This document shows, one piece after another, positions 1 through 8,846 of a stretch of 64,000 nt of DNA. The notes below the pieces were generated by a model. The model ran no database searches, was not told the origin of the DNA, and was given only the letters and a program-made list of their open reading frames with translations. Source of the DNA: Actinobacteria bacterium UBA2272 (GTDB taxonomy: Bacteria > Actinomycetota > Coriobacteriia > Anaerosomatales > Anaerosomataceae). The position numbers and the translations under genes are program-made. Position 1 is the stretch's first letter; each line of letters opens with the position of its first letter. Location of the stretch: NCBI GenBank assembly GCA_002347725.1, contig DDXA01000003.1, positions 186,001-250,000 of the forward strand. The letters are read 5' to 3'.

Positions 1-1118
<1,118 letters not shown>

Positions 1119-1140
1119 GCGCATCACTGCTGTAGAGTAG

Positions 1141-1178
1141 AATGCTCCCGGGCGCCGCGTGCGGTGCCCGGGAGCATT
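1141..1178 (+). terminator. Intrinsic-terminator-like hairpin after hppA
   Basis: A perfect 13-bp inverted repeat (AATGCTCCCGGGC, 12-nt loop, GCCCGGGAGCATT) starts 22 bp after the hppA stop. The following bases (GTCGTTTCC) are only weakly T-rich. It separates hppA from the dnaG-rpoD pair. Confidence 0.7.
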
Positions 1179-1201
1179 GTCGTTTCCCCCGAGGAGGTGT
1201 C

Positions 1202-3046
1202 GTGGGCCGCATATCCGACGAGGACGTCGCGCGCGTCCGCGACGCGACAGACTTGGTCTCGCTCGTCTCGGAGACCGTCGTTTTGAAGCAGAAGGGCCGC
1301 CTGTTCTGGGGCAACTGCCCGTTCCACGGCGAGAAGACGCCAAGCTTCAAGATCGACCCCACCACGCAGTTGTGGCACTGTTTCGGCTGCAGCCGTGGGG
1401 GAGACTCCTTCGGGTTCATCATGGAAGCCGAGCACCTCGAGTTCCCCGATGCGGTTCGCAGGCTCGCGGAGCGCGCCCGGATCGACATCATCGAGGACGG
1501 CGGCCCGGGCGTTCCGGCCGGTCGCAAGGAGCGGCTCATCGCCGCGTGTGAGGCCGCCGCCGACTTCTTCCACAAAGAGCTCACCACCTCGCGCACAGCC
1601 GGCGCAACAGAAGCACGCGAGTACCTGGCTGCACGAGGATTCGGCTCGGACGTGGCCAGGCGCTGGCGGCTCGGCTACGCGGCGTCCGGCCGTGACACGC
1701 TCGTGCGCGCGCTGCTGTCGACCGGCTTCACGCGCGACGAACTAGTGGACGCCAACCTGGCGCTCGCCGATGGCGCGAGCCTGAAGGACCGCTTCTTCAA
1801 TCGCATCATGTTCCCGATCACGGACCTATCCGGCCGCGCCATCGCCTTTGGCGGACGTGTGGTGGGGAAGGGGGAGCCGAAGTACCTGAACTCTCAGGAG
1901 ACCCCGGTCTTCCGCAAGTCGGCCACGCTGTTCGCGCTCGATCGTTCGCGTGCGGACATCGTCGCGCAGGCAACCGCGGTGGTCGTCGAGGGCTACACGG
2001 ATGTGATCGCGCTTCACGAGGCCGGGATCCCGATAGCGGTGGCCACACTCGGCACGGCGCTCACGCAGCAGCATGTCAAGCTGCTCGGCAGGTTCGGCAA
2101 GCGCGTCGTGTACCTCTTCGACGGGGACGAGGCCGGCAGACGGGCGGCGCTTCGGGCGGTCGAGTTCGTGGACTGGCTGGCCACACCGGAGGCCGGACGC
2201 TCGCGAGTGGACCTCGACGTCGCGCTCATCCCGGGCGGGATGGATCCCGCCGATCATGTGGCCGCCGAGGGCGCCGAGGCGACACGCGCGGTCATCGAAT
2301 CGGCCGTTCCGCTCCTCCAGTTCGCCATCGACACACGACTCGAGGGACACGATCTGACGCGTCCCGAGGGCCGGAGCGCTGCGCTCGTTGACGCCGCATC
2401 TGTGCTGACGCCGGTCAGGGACTCGCTTCTCGGCAAGGACTACATCAACTACCTGGCGGGACGGCTCCAGACCGACTTCGCCACGGTGCAGCGCGCTGTC
2501 CCCCATGCGCGGCGCCAGCCGCCGGGCGCGGGTGAGGAGAGCACGACCGAGCCCGCGGACATGCCCGTGCGCCTGAGTGCCGAGATCAAGGCCGAGCGAG
2601 AGGTCGTGCGCATCGCGGCGCTCCATCCGTCGGTGCGGGCCAGGGCACGGGATTTGCTTGCTGAAGGGGCTGTGGCCGATGAGACGGCCCGCCGGGTGCT
2701 CGAGCTCGTCCTCGACGCCGGAAGTGCCGTAGACAAGGACCTGTTCGCCTTCGTTTCAGCGCGCGATAGGGCTGCGGGCGAAATGCTCTCAGGGTGGTTG
2801 GTGGACGCCCACGAAGTGGAACAAGTAGAATATGCGTTTCGGGAAGTCGCCGCCCGTATCAAGGAGTTCGCCCTCGGGCGTCTAATCTTGAGTAAGAATG
2901 CGGAGTTGCGCGCGCTCGACCCCAAGCGCGACAGACAAGCGTACGACCGGCTGTTCGGTGAGATCGCCGAGGCACAGCGCAGGCAACAGGAGCTGCGCGT
3001 GCACGGAGCCGGAACGACCGACCAGGAGACGGAGCCCATCGCGTGA
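1202..3046 (+). CDS. dnaG: DNA primase
   Basis: DnaG synthesises RNA primers for replication and partners the replicative helicase. The 614-residue product has an N-terminal CHC2 zinc ribbon (C39, H42, C60, C63), a central TOPRIM domain with VVEGYTDVIAL near residue 260 and YLFDGDEAG near 304, and a divergent C-terminal helicase-binding region. An upstream in-frame ATG lies inside the preceding terminator hairpin; I chose GTG 1202 because it follows GAGGAGG (1191-1197) and gives the usual DnaG N-terminus. The stop overlaps the rpoD start by 4 bp (GTGA), so the two genes are probably co-transcribed and translationally coupled, as in the classical macromolecular-synthesis operon. Confidence 0.96.
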   Translation: MGRISDEDVARVRDATDLVSLVSETVVLKQKGRLFWGNCPFHGEKTPSFKIDPTTQLWHCFGCSRGGDSFGFIMEAEHLEFPDAVRRLAERARIDIIEDGGPGVPAGRKERLIAACEAAADFFHKELTTSRTAGATEAREYLAARGFGSDVARRWRLGYAASGRDTLVRALLSTGFTRDELVDANLALADGASLKDRFFNRIMFPITDLSGRAIAFGGRVVGKGEPKYLNSQETPVFRKSATLFALDRSRADIVAQATAVVVEGYTDVIALHEAGIPIAVATLGTALTQQHVKLLGRFGKRVVYLFDGDEAGRRAALRAVEFVDWLATPEAGRSRVDLDVALIPGGMDPADHVAAEGAEATRAVIESAVPLLQFAIDTRLEGHDLTRPEGRSAALVDAASVLTPVRDSLLGKDYINYLAGRLQTDFATVQRAVPHARRQPPGAGEESTTEPADMPVRLSAEIKAEREVVRIAALHPSVRARARDLLAEGAVADETARRVLELVLDAGSAVDKDLFAFVSARDRAAGEMLSGWLVDAHEVEQVEYAFREVAARIKEFALGRLILSKNAELRALDPKRDRQAYDRLFGEIAEAQRRQQELRVHGAGTTDQETEPIA

Positions 3047-4530
3047 CGGCAGCACCCAGGAAGCAACCAGCGGCCGCAGAGTCGGCCGCACCCAAGAAGA
3101 CGCCTGCAGCCGCGAAGAAGCCGGCAGCCAAGAGCGAACCCGCAGCCAAGAAGGAGTCGGCAGTCAAACCCGCACCTAAGAAGGCGCCGGCTCAGAAGCC
3201 GGTCCAGTCCGGGGGCACACCTGCCAAGACCGCAGCGACCAAGAAGACCGCAGCGACGGCCAAGACCGCGCCGGAGCTCGAGCTCTCGGCGGTCAAGACG
3301 CTCGTCAAGATCGGTAAGGCCAAGGGCAACCTCACCGACGAGGAGATCCAGGGCGCGCTCTCGGACATCGATCTGTCGGAAGACCAGTTCGAGAATGTCT
3401 ATGCCTACTTCGTGAAGAGCGGCATCGACATCGCCGACGAGCACATCCCCGCAAACCTCGAGGAGGACGTGCCCGTCGACGAGGACGCCGATCCGCCGCG
3501 CGACGCTGACGCCGAGGTGCCGGAGGTTGCCGCGGTAGTCGAGAAGCCCGCCAAGGCCGCGGCCAAGCGCAAGCCGCGCCGCAAGGTGGAGACGACCGCT
3601 TCGGCTCCGCTCACGAGCGACCCGGTGCGCATGTACCTGAAGGAGATCGGCAAGGTGTCGCTGCTCACGGCGCGCCAGGAAGTCGATCTCGCCATGAAGA
3701 TCGAGTCCGGTCTTGAGGCCGTGGCCGAGCTCGAGGAGGCCGCCGAGAAGGGCGTCAAGCTCGATCGCGCAGAGGTCCGTCGTCTCGAGCGCATCGAGCG
3801 CATCGGCGTGGAAGCCAAGAAGCAGCTCGTCGAGGCCAACCTGCGCCTCGTGGTGTCGATCGCAAAGCGCTACGTGGGTCGGGGGATGCTGTTCCTCGAT
3901 CTCATCCAGGAGGGCAACCTGGGCCTGATCCGCGCGGTCGAGAAGTTCGACTACGGCAAGGGCTTCAAGTTCTCAACCTACGCCACGTGGTGGATCCGCC
4001 AGGCCATCACGCGTGCCATCGCCGACCAGGCACGCACGATCCGCATCCCGGTGCACATGGTGGAGACCATCAACAAGCTCATCCGCATCCAGCGGCAGCT
4101 GCTTCAGGAGCTGGGCCGAGAGCCCACCCCGGAGGAGATCGGCGACAAGATGGAGATGACCGCCGAGCGCGTGCGCGAGATCCTCAAGATCAGCCAGGAA
4201 CCGGTCAGCCTCGAGACGCCCATCGGCGAGGAGGAAGACAGCCAACTTGGCGACTTCATCGAAGATGGCGAGGCCGTCGTGCCGCCGGATGCCGCAAGCT
4301 TCAGCATGCTGCAGGAGCAGCTCACAAAGGTCCTCGACAGCCTGTCCGAGCGCGAGCGCAAGGTCATCGAGCTTCGCTTCGGGCTGGACGACGGGCACCC
4401 GCGCACGCTCGAAGAGGTCGGCCGCGAGTTTGGCGTCACGCGCGAGCGCATACGGCAGATCGAGAGCAAGACGTTGTGCAAGCTCAGGCACCCGAGCCGC
4501 TCAAGTCGGCTGAAAGACTACTTGGAGTAG
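3043..4530 (+). CDS. rpoD: Primary sigma factor (sigma-70/SigA)
   Basis: This is the housekeeping sigma factor that directs RNA polymerase to -10/-35 promoters. The 495-residue protein opens with a Lys/Ala/Pro-rich low-complexity extension of about 75 residues, then a region 1.1-like segment and an acidic stretch. Region 1.2 begins at DPVRMYLKEIG (about 193), region 2 at ANLRLVVSIAKRYVGRG (about 264) with the -10-reading helix in ATWWIRQAITRAIADQ, and the region 4 helix-turn-helix follows ERKVIELRFGL (about 435) with GVTRERIRQIE. The start is GTG in a GTGA overlap with dnaG. The last 13 bp overlap the 3' end of the convergent response-regulator gene. Confidence 0.97.
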   Translation: MTAAPRKQPAAAESAAPKKTPAAAKKPAAKSEPAAKKESAVKPAPKKAPAQKPVQSGGTPAKTAATKKTAATAKTAPELELSAVKTLVKIGKAKGNLTDEEIQGALSDIDLSEDQFENVYAYFVKSGIDIADEHIPANLEEDVPVDEDADPPRDADAEVPEVAAVVEKPAKAAAKRKPRRKVETTASAPLTSDPVRMYLKEIGKVSLLTARQEVDLAMKIESGLEAVAELEEAAEKGVKLDRAEVRRLERIERIGVEAKKQLVEANLRLVVSIAKRYVGRGMLFLDLIQEGNLGLIRAVEKFDYGKGFKFSTYATWWIRQAITRAIADQARTIRIPVHMVETINKLIRIQRQLLQELGREPTPEEIGDKMEMTAERVREILKISQEPVSLETPIGEEEDSQLGDFIEDGEAVVPPDAASFSMLQEQLTKVLDSLSERERKVIELRFGLDDGHPRTLEEVGREFGVTRERIRQIESKTLCKLRHPSRSSRLKDYLE

Positions 4531-5645
4531 GCCTTCACCGGGCCGCCGGCTCCTGCGCTCGGCTCCGGAATCTCAAACCCGTCGGTATCGAACAGGGCGA
4601 TGCAGGCAGCGGCAACGTCCGTGTCGTAGAGCGTGCCCGCGTTGCCGTCGATCTCGTCGAGCGCCACCGCGATGCCGGCGGCGGTCTTGTACGGACGATG
4701 TGAGGCGATCGCCTCCACCACGTCGGCGACGGCGATGATACGTGAGCCCGGAAGTATGGCGTCGCCGGACAGACCCGCCGGGTAACCGCTTCCGTCGAGT
4801 CGCTCGTGGTGCTGCACCACGTACTCGGCCACCGGCCACGGGAACATGATGCCGGTGAGCACCTCGTAGGCGACCTGCGGGTGCATTCGGACGATGCCGA
4901 GCTCGACTTCGGTCAGACGGCGCGGACGCGCGAGGATCTCGGCGGGCACGTAGATCTTGCCGATGTCGTGCAGCAGCGCCGCGATGCGGATCCCCTCGCA
5001 GAAGTGGCGTTCGTGGCCGAGCTTCTCGGCGATGGCCCAGGCGATCGCCGCCACGCGTTCCTGGTGGCCGGACGTGTACGGGTCTCGCGCCTCGGTGAGC
5101 TTGCCGATGGCGTGGACGGTGCCGGTGAGCATCTGCGTGAGCAGGTCGTTGGCCTCATGGAGTTGGACGAGCTGCTGCTCGAGCTTGTGGACCAGGCGTG
5201 CGTTGTACTCCTTGAGCACGCGGGTCTCGTCCTTGCGGGCGGGGCGGCGCGTCGGCAGCGATCCCGCCGCCTGGCGGTCGAGCAGATCGCCTATCTCGGC
5301 GAGGACGGCGTCGGGCTCACTCGGCTTGCGCAAGAAGAGGTCGGCGCCGAGCGAGAGCGCAAACCGTTCGTCGTCGGCCTCGGCGTAGTTGGCCGTGTAG
5401 AAGACGAAGGGGATCTTGGCTAGCTCGGGGTCCGCGCGCCACTCCCGGCACAGCTGGTAACCGTCCATTCTCGGCATGAGTATGTCGGTGACGATCAGAT
5501 CGGGGTGCTCGTAGCGGGCGACCTCGAGCGCCTCAACGCCGTCTTCTGCCGAGAGGACCTTGTACCCGCCCGACTTGAGGACCGACTGCAGGAGATAGTT
5601 GCTTGGGGGATCGTCATCGACGACGAGCACACGTGTGGCGGTCAT
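4518..5645 (-). CDS. Response regulator with HD-GYP output domain (c-di-GMP phosphodiesterase type)
   Basis: The 375-residue protein has an N-terminal receiver domain (acidic VVDDD, phospho-acceptor D54 in IVTDILMP, K107 in FLRKP), a coiled-coil-like linker (about 140-180) and an HD-GYP domain (HD pair at 226-227 in LLHDIGK; HHERLDGSGYP at 279-289). HD-GYP proteins with these residues usually hydrolyse cyclic di-GMP, so phosphorylation probably controls that activity. No histidine kinase is next to it. ATG 5645 has GGGAG 5-6 nt upstream; an in-frame TTG further up lacks a good site. A 12-bp inverted repeat spans promoter to start codon, and the 3' end overlaps rpoD convergently. Confidence 0.9.
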   Translation of the reverse strand: MTATRVLVVDDDPPSNYLLQSVLKSGGYKVLSAEDGVEALEVARYEHPDLIVTDILMPRMDGYQLCREWRADPELAKIPFVFYTANYAEADDERFALSLGADLFLRKPSEPDAVLAEIGDLLDRQAAGSLPTRRPARKDETRVLKEYNARLVHKLEQQLVQLHEANDLLTQMLTGTVHAIGKLTEARDPYTSGHQERVAAIAWAIAEKLGHERHFCEGIRIAALLHDIGKIYVPAEILARPRRLTEVELGIVRMHPQVAYEVLTGIMFPWPVAEYVVQHHERLDGSGYPAGLSGDAILPGSRIIAVADVVEAIASHRPYKTAAGIAVALDEIDGNAGTLYDTDVAAACIALFDTDGFEIPEPSAGAGGPVKAYSK

Positions 5646-5694
5646 TGGGTACTCCCGTTTCGTTTGCGCGACAATGCTGAGTGTACCCAATGAC
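5641..5694 (-). promoter_or_regulatory. 12-bp inverted repeat framing the response-regulator start codon
   Basis: GTCATTGGGTAC (5641-5652) and its exact complement GTACCCAATGAC (5683-5694) lie 30 bp apart. The proximal arm contains the ATG start codon; the distal arm contains a possible -10 (TGGGTACACT on the - strand). It could be a pair of repressor half-sites or, if transcribed, a hairpin hiding the start codon. Confidence 0.5.
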
Positions 5695-5708
5695 TTCCTG
5701 TGAACGTA

Positions 5709-5734
5709 CGAAGGCCCCGCACGCGGGGCCTTCG
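5709..5734 (-). terminator. Terminator hairpin after tRNA-Asn
   Basis: A perfect 11-bp stem (CGAAGGCCCCG / CGGGGCCTTCG) with a 4-nt loop lies 9 bp beyond the 3' CCA of tRNA-Asn in the direction of its transcription. Confidence 0.75.
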
Positions 5735-5742
5735 GTGGTGTA

Positions 5743-5818
<76 letters not shown>

Positions 5819-5847
5819 ATCTGGCACGCCCTCTCAGGCGCCTAGCG

Positions 5848-5875
5848 ATTATAGCAGGCGCTCTGAGGTCCGCAA
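5848..5875 (-). promoter_or_regulatory. Promoter of tRNA-Asn
   Basis: On the - strand, TTGCGG (-35, 5870-5875) and TATAAT (-10, 5848-5853, preceded by TGC) are 16 bp apart and sit about 30 bp upstream of the tRNA 5' end. Confidence 0.7.
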
Positions 5876-5953
5876 CCGTGCGCGGACACGCCTGTGGGTC
5901 GCCGCACGATGCCGCACTGCGGTAAGATAAGCGCTTGCGGAATGCCGCCTCCC

Positions 5954-6028
5954 GGGCCCATAGCTCAACGGTGGAGCAGGGGACTCATAATCCCTTGGTT
6001 GCAGGTTCGAATCCTGCTGGGCCCACCA
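5954..6028 (+). tRNA. tRNA with CAT anticodon, probably tRNA-Ile2 (else elongator tRNA-Met)
   Basis: A 75-nt tRNA with acceptor GGGCCCA/TGGGCCC, anticodon loop CTCATAA (CAT), T-loop TTCGAAT, discriminator A and encoded CCA. The anticodon stem lacks the three G:C pairs next to the loop that mark initiator tRNA. The region AGGGGACTCATAATCCCTTGG resembles the lysidine-modified tRNA-Ile2 pattern more than elongator Met, but sequence alone does not settle this. A possible -10 (TAAGAT, 5923-5928) lies upstream. The amidase gene starts 15 bp after the CCA. Confidence 0.9.
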
Positions 6029-6043
6029 ACAAAGGACTATCGG

Positions 6044-7153
6044 ATGGCACGACGGAGCAGGACCGAGCGACTGGACCGGGTGCGCGGCAAGCGCAGACGG
6101 CTCTACGTCGTTGCATCCGCCGTGTCAGCCGTTGCACTCGGCGCGATCGTGCTCGCTCTCGTGCTCGCCGGCGTGGATGCGGGCGCCGAGCCCGCTGCCG
6201 CAGAACTTGAGGCCGACACGATCGGGATGCTTGCCGCCGATGAGGCCACCATCTCGATCGACGCATCCGAGACCGTCCAGGGGTTGATCGAGGTCCCCAA
6301 CGTGACCGGGTCGCCGATCGAGGAGGCCGAGCTCCTGCTCGGTGCAGCCGGCTTTGAGGTCGTGCGGGTCTCCACACCGCCGGGCGACGTAGCCTCGGGC
6401 ACCGTGCTTGCGCAGGCGCCGCCGGCGGGGGAGCGCGTCCTTACGGGTTCGGCGATCGAGCTCGTGTGGGCCGACCCCACCGCCACGGCCACCGGTACCA
6501 CGCTTATCGGGCAGCGTTCGTACGGTCGGTCGCCGGTGGTGTGCATCGACCCCGGTCACCAGGAGCGCGCCAACACGTCGCCGGAGCCGATAGGCCCCGG
6601 CGCGAGCGAGACCAAGGCCAAGGTCACCGGCGGCGGCACGGGTGTGGTCACCAAACAGGCCGAGTACAAGCTCGTGCTGGCCATCTCGCTCAAGCTCAAG
6701 GAGCGGCTCGAGGCGCGCGGCGTCACGGTGGTGATGACTCGCACGACGGATGCGGTGGATATCTCCAACAGCCAGCGCGCGAAGGTGGCGAGCAACGCCG
6801 GGGCCGACCTGTTCGTCCGCGTGCACGCCGATAGCAGCACCAATGCCGACATCCGGGGCATATCGACGCTGTATCCGAGTGGTAACGACTGGGTGGCTCC
6901 CATCGAGACGCGGAGCCTCGCTGCGGCCAAGGCGATCCACAGCGCCGTGCTCGTGAGCACCGGCGCGGGTGACCGGGGGCTGGCCAAGCGCGCGGATCTC
7001 TCGGGCTTCAACTGGTCTACCGTGCCTGCGGTGCTCGTTGAGACCGGGTATCTCTCCAACCCGGTCGATGATCGGGCACTTGCCGACCCGTCGTATCAGA
7101 ACACGATCGCCGATGGCATCGCCGCCGGGATCTTCGCCTACCTGGGGATGTGA
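6044..7153 (+). CDS. N-acetylmuramoyl-L-alanine amidase with PASTA domain, membrane-anchored
   Basis: Predicted extracytoplasmic peptidoglycan hydrolase cutting the MurNAc-L-Ala amide bond. The 369 residues comprise a basic N-terminus, one membrane segment (about 20-42), a PASTA domain (about 82-143, IEVPNVTG to ELVWA) that may bind wall precursors, and an Amidase_3 domain with zinc ligands H172 (IDPGH), E207 and H261 (VHADSS) and catalytic E333 (LVETGYLSN). ATG 6044 follows AAAGGA at 7 nt; a longer in-frame start would translate through the tRNA and is rejected. The ribosome site begins 2 nt after the tRNA CCA, so tRNA and gene probably share a transcript. An LCP-like gene follows at 4 bp. 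Confidence 0.9.
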   Translation: MARRSRTERLDRVRGKRRRLYVVASAVSAVALGAIVLALVLAGVDAGAEPAAAELEADTIGMLAADEATISIDASETVQGLIEVPNVTGSPIEEAELLLGAAGFEVVRVSTPPGDVASGTVLAQAPPAGERVLTGSAIELVWADPTATATGTTLIGQRSYGRSPVVCIDPGHQERANTSPEPIGPGASETKAKVTGGGTGVVTKQAEYKLVLAISLKLKERLEARGVTVVMTRTTDAVDISNSQRAKVASNAGADLFVRVHADSSTNADIRGISTLYPSGNDWVAPIETRSLAAAKAIHSAVLVSTGAGDRGLAKRADLSGFNWSTVPAVLVETGYLSNPVDDRALADPSYQNTIADGIAAGIFAYLGM

Positions 7154-7157
7154 TCAG

Positions 7158-7910
7158 GTGCCGTCAGCCACAGCTGCCGCGTGGGACCGTCCGCCCGGGA
7201 GATCCGGACGATGGCGCCTCGCCGCCGCGCTGCTCGTCGTGCTGTTCGCGGCGGCTGCTGCCTACGCGCTGTGGCATGCGGGTGTGATCGGCCCCGATAC
7301 CGGCGTGCAGGCCGAGGACCTGGAGCGCGTGGTGCTCGTTGCTGCCGCTCCCGACGAGGACGGTGCCGTCGTGGCGCAGATCGTCGTACTGGTAGACCTC
7401 GGTGGGCCGCAGATGCAGGTGGCGTTCATCAGTCCCGCGACGGGCGTGTCGATCCCCGGAACCGCCTACGAGACGCTCGCCGACGCGTACCCGTTTGGCG
7501 GTGGCGCGGGTGTGGCCGATGCCTACGCGCGCGCAGCCGGGGGAGAGGCGCCGGCGCACCTGACCGTCGGGCCCGAGGCGCTCGCACGGGCTGTCGACGC
7601 CTCCGGCGGCGTGCGGCTCACGCTACCCGCAGACATGGCCGTGTTCGATGGCGAGACGCTCTTCGCGCTGACCGAGGGCCCCGGCAGGTTCTCCGGAGCC
7701 GAGCTTGTGGCCGTCTTCAAGGGCGCGCCCTACCTGACCGACGCCGAGCGGGCGCAACTCGACGCCGAGCTGGGCCACGCGTTGATCGGACTGCTGGCCG
7801 AGTGGCCGGAAGGCGGGCTCATGGCCGCGCTCGAACGTGCCGATATCTCGACCAGTATGTCGCGCGCTGCATCGGAGCGCGTCCTTGAATCATTGGCGCA
7901 GGTACGATAG
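7158..7910 (+). CDS. LytR-CpsA-Psr (LCP)-like membrane protein, apparently degenerate
   Basis: The 250-residue product has one N-terminal membrane segment (LAAALLVVLFAAAAAYAL) and a domain reminiscent of the LCP fold: ISPATGVSIPG, ADAYPFGGG, a GPEALARAVDASGGV stretch and LPADM match the order of LCP landmarks. LCP enzymes attach polymers to peptidoglycan. The usual SIPRDT motif with its catalytic Arg/Asp reads SPATG here and the protein is short, so it may be inactive or an accessory. GTG 7158 is 4 bp after the amidase stop with a weak ribosome site. The family assignment is by pattern only and remains tentative. Confidence 0.6.
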   Translation: MPSATAAAWDRPPGRSGRWRLAAALLVVLFAAAAAYALWHAGVIGPDTGVQAEDLERVVLVAAAPDEDGAVVAQIVVLVDLGGPQMQVAFISPATGVSIPGTAYETLADAYPFGGGAGVADAYARAAGGEAPAHLTVGPEALARAVDASGGVRLTLPADMAVFDGETLFALTEGPGRFSGAELVAVFKGAPYLTDAERAQLDAELGHALIGLLAEWPEGGLMAALERADISTSMSRAASERVLESLAQVR

Positions 7911-7983
7911 GTAGTGGTAGCATTTCGCTAAGCGCGCCCGAACACAGTCGGAGGCGCGCGACGCCCACTCGGGGGGATCACGA

Positions 7984-8841
7984 ATGACGGACAGCACTCC
8001 GGGCACCGACGAGGTAGCGCGGAGCCGGAAGAGCCTGTATACCGCACTGGCAGTGCTCGTGCTCGTGGGCGCGCTCGCCGGGGCGTTCGTCGCCGTTGGC
8101 GGCATCGACATCGTGGCCGATCTCATCGCAGGCGATGCGGACAGCGGCGATATCATCGCACCGGTCCCGCCTGCCGAGCCGGGCGAGAGCACACCCGGGG
8201 AGCCCGGCGAGAGCACCGAGCCCACGGGCTCGGCCGAGCCGACGGAGACGGCACAGACCGCCGACGGCACCACGGGTGAGACGGGCGCCACGTCCGGGAC
8301 GTCGGCGACCACACCGGTTGCTAAGCCTCCCACCGGCGATCAGCAGGCGCGCATGTACGCCGAGCAGGCCGCCAGCCAGGAGCAGATCGGCAAGCTCGTG
8401 CGCGGCGAGATCTCATCGTTCAACCTGGGCACCGTGTCCACAAGCGGCTCGACTGCCAACGTGCGTGTGACTGCTAACTACGCTGCCGGCGGCTCGATCT
8501 CCGGCACGATGGTGCTGCGCGACTACAACGGCATCTGGTACTTCAGCTCCATCACCCGTGACGGCAGCAGCGGATCCACGCCGAGTGCTCCCGGCGACAG
8601 CGGTGTGATCTCCGCGATCATCACGGCCCAGGCGGCCAATCAGGAGATTCCCGCAGGGATCATCAGCGGCGGCTACAAGACGCTCACCGTGAACGGCGTG
8701 TCGAGCGGATCGGGCACCGCGAGCGTGCGGATCACACTGTCCGGCGGCACGTCACCCCGTACCGCCGGCACGATCACGTGTGTGAGCAAGGACATCGGCG
8801 GCGTGAAGTACTGGTTCATCACGTCGTTTACGAAGAACTAG
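7984..8841 (+). CDS. Membrane-anchored extracytoplasmic protein with duplicated C-terminal domain
   Basis: I do not recognise the family. The 285-residue protein has one membrane segment (about 18-42, LYTALAVLVLVGALAGAFVAVGGI), a Pro/Thr/Glu/Gly-rich linker with GES(T/P)-type repeats (about 60-118), then two similar units of about 75 residues. Each unit goes from a helical start (AEQAASQEQIGKLVRGEI; ITAQAANQEIPAGII) through strand segments (ANVRVTANY; ASVRITLSG) to an aromatic end (IWYFSSITR; KYWFITSFTK). The pattern suggests a small alpha/beta domain exposed outside the cell. ATG 7984 follows GGGGGATC. The stop lies 5 bp before the Wzz/kinase gene. Confidence 0.75.
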   Translation: MTDSTPGTDEVARSRKSLYTALAVLVLVGALAGAFVAVGGIDIVADLIAGDADSGDIIAPVPPAEPGESTPGEPGESTEPTGSAEPTETAQTADGTTGETGATSGTSATTPVAKPPTGDQQARMYAEQAASQEQIGKLVRGEISSFNLGTVSTSGSTANVRVTANYAAGGSISGTMVLRDYNGIWYFSSITRDGSSGSTPSAPGDSGVISAIITAQAANQEIPAGIISGGYKTLTVNGVSSGSGTASVRITLSGGTSPRTAGTITCVSKDIGGVKYWFITSFTKN

Positions 8842-8846
8842 GCCCC

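Noticed and set aside
5894..6043. N-terminal extension of the amidase frame through the tRNA
   Set aside because: It would translate the tRNA sequence; ATG 6044 has a proper ribosome site and gives a normal N-terminus.
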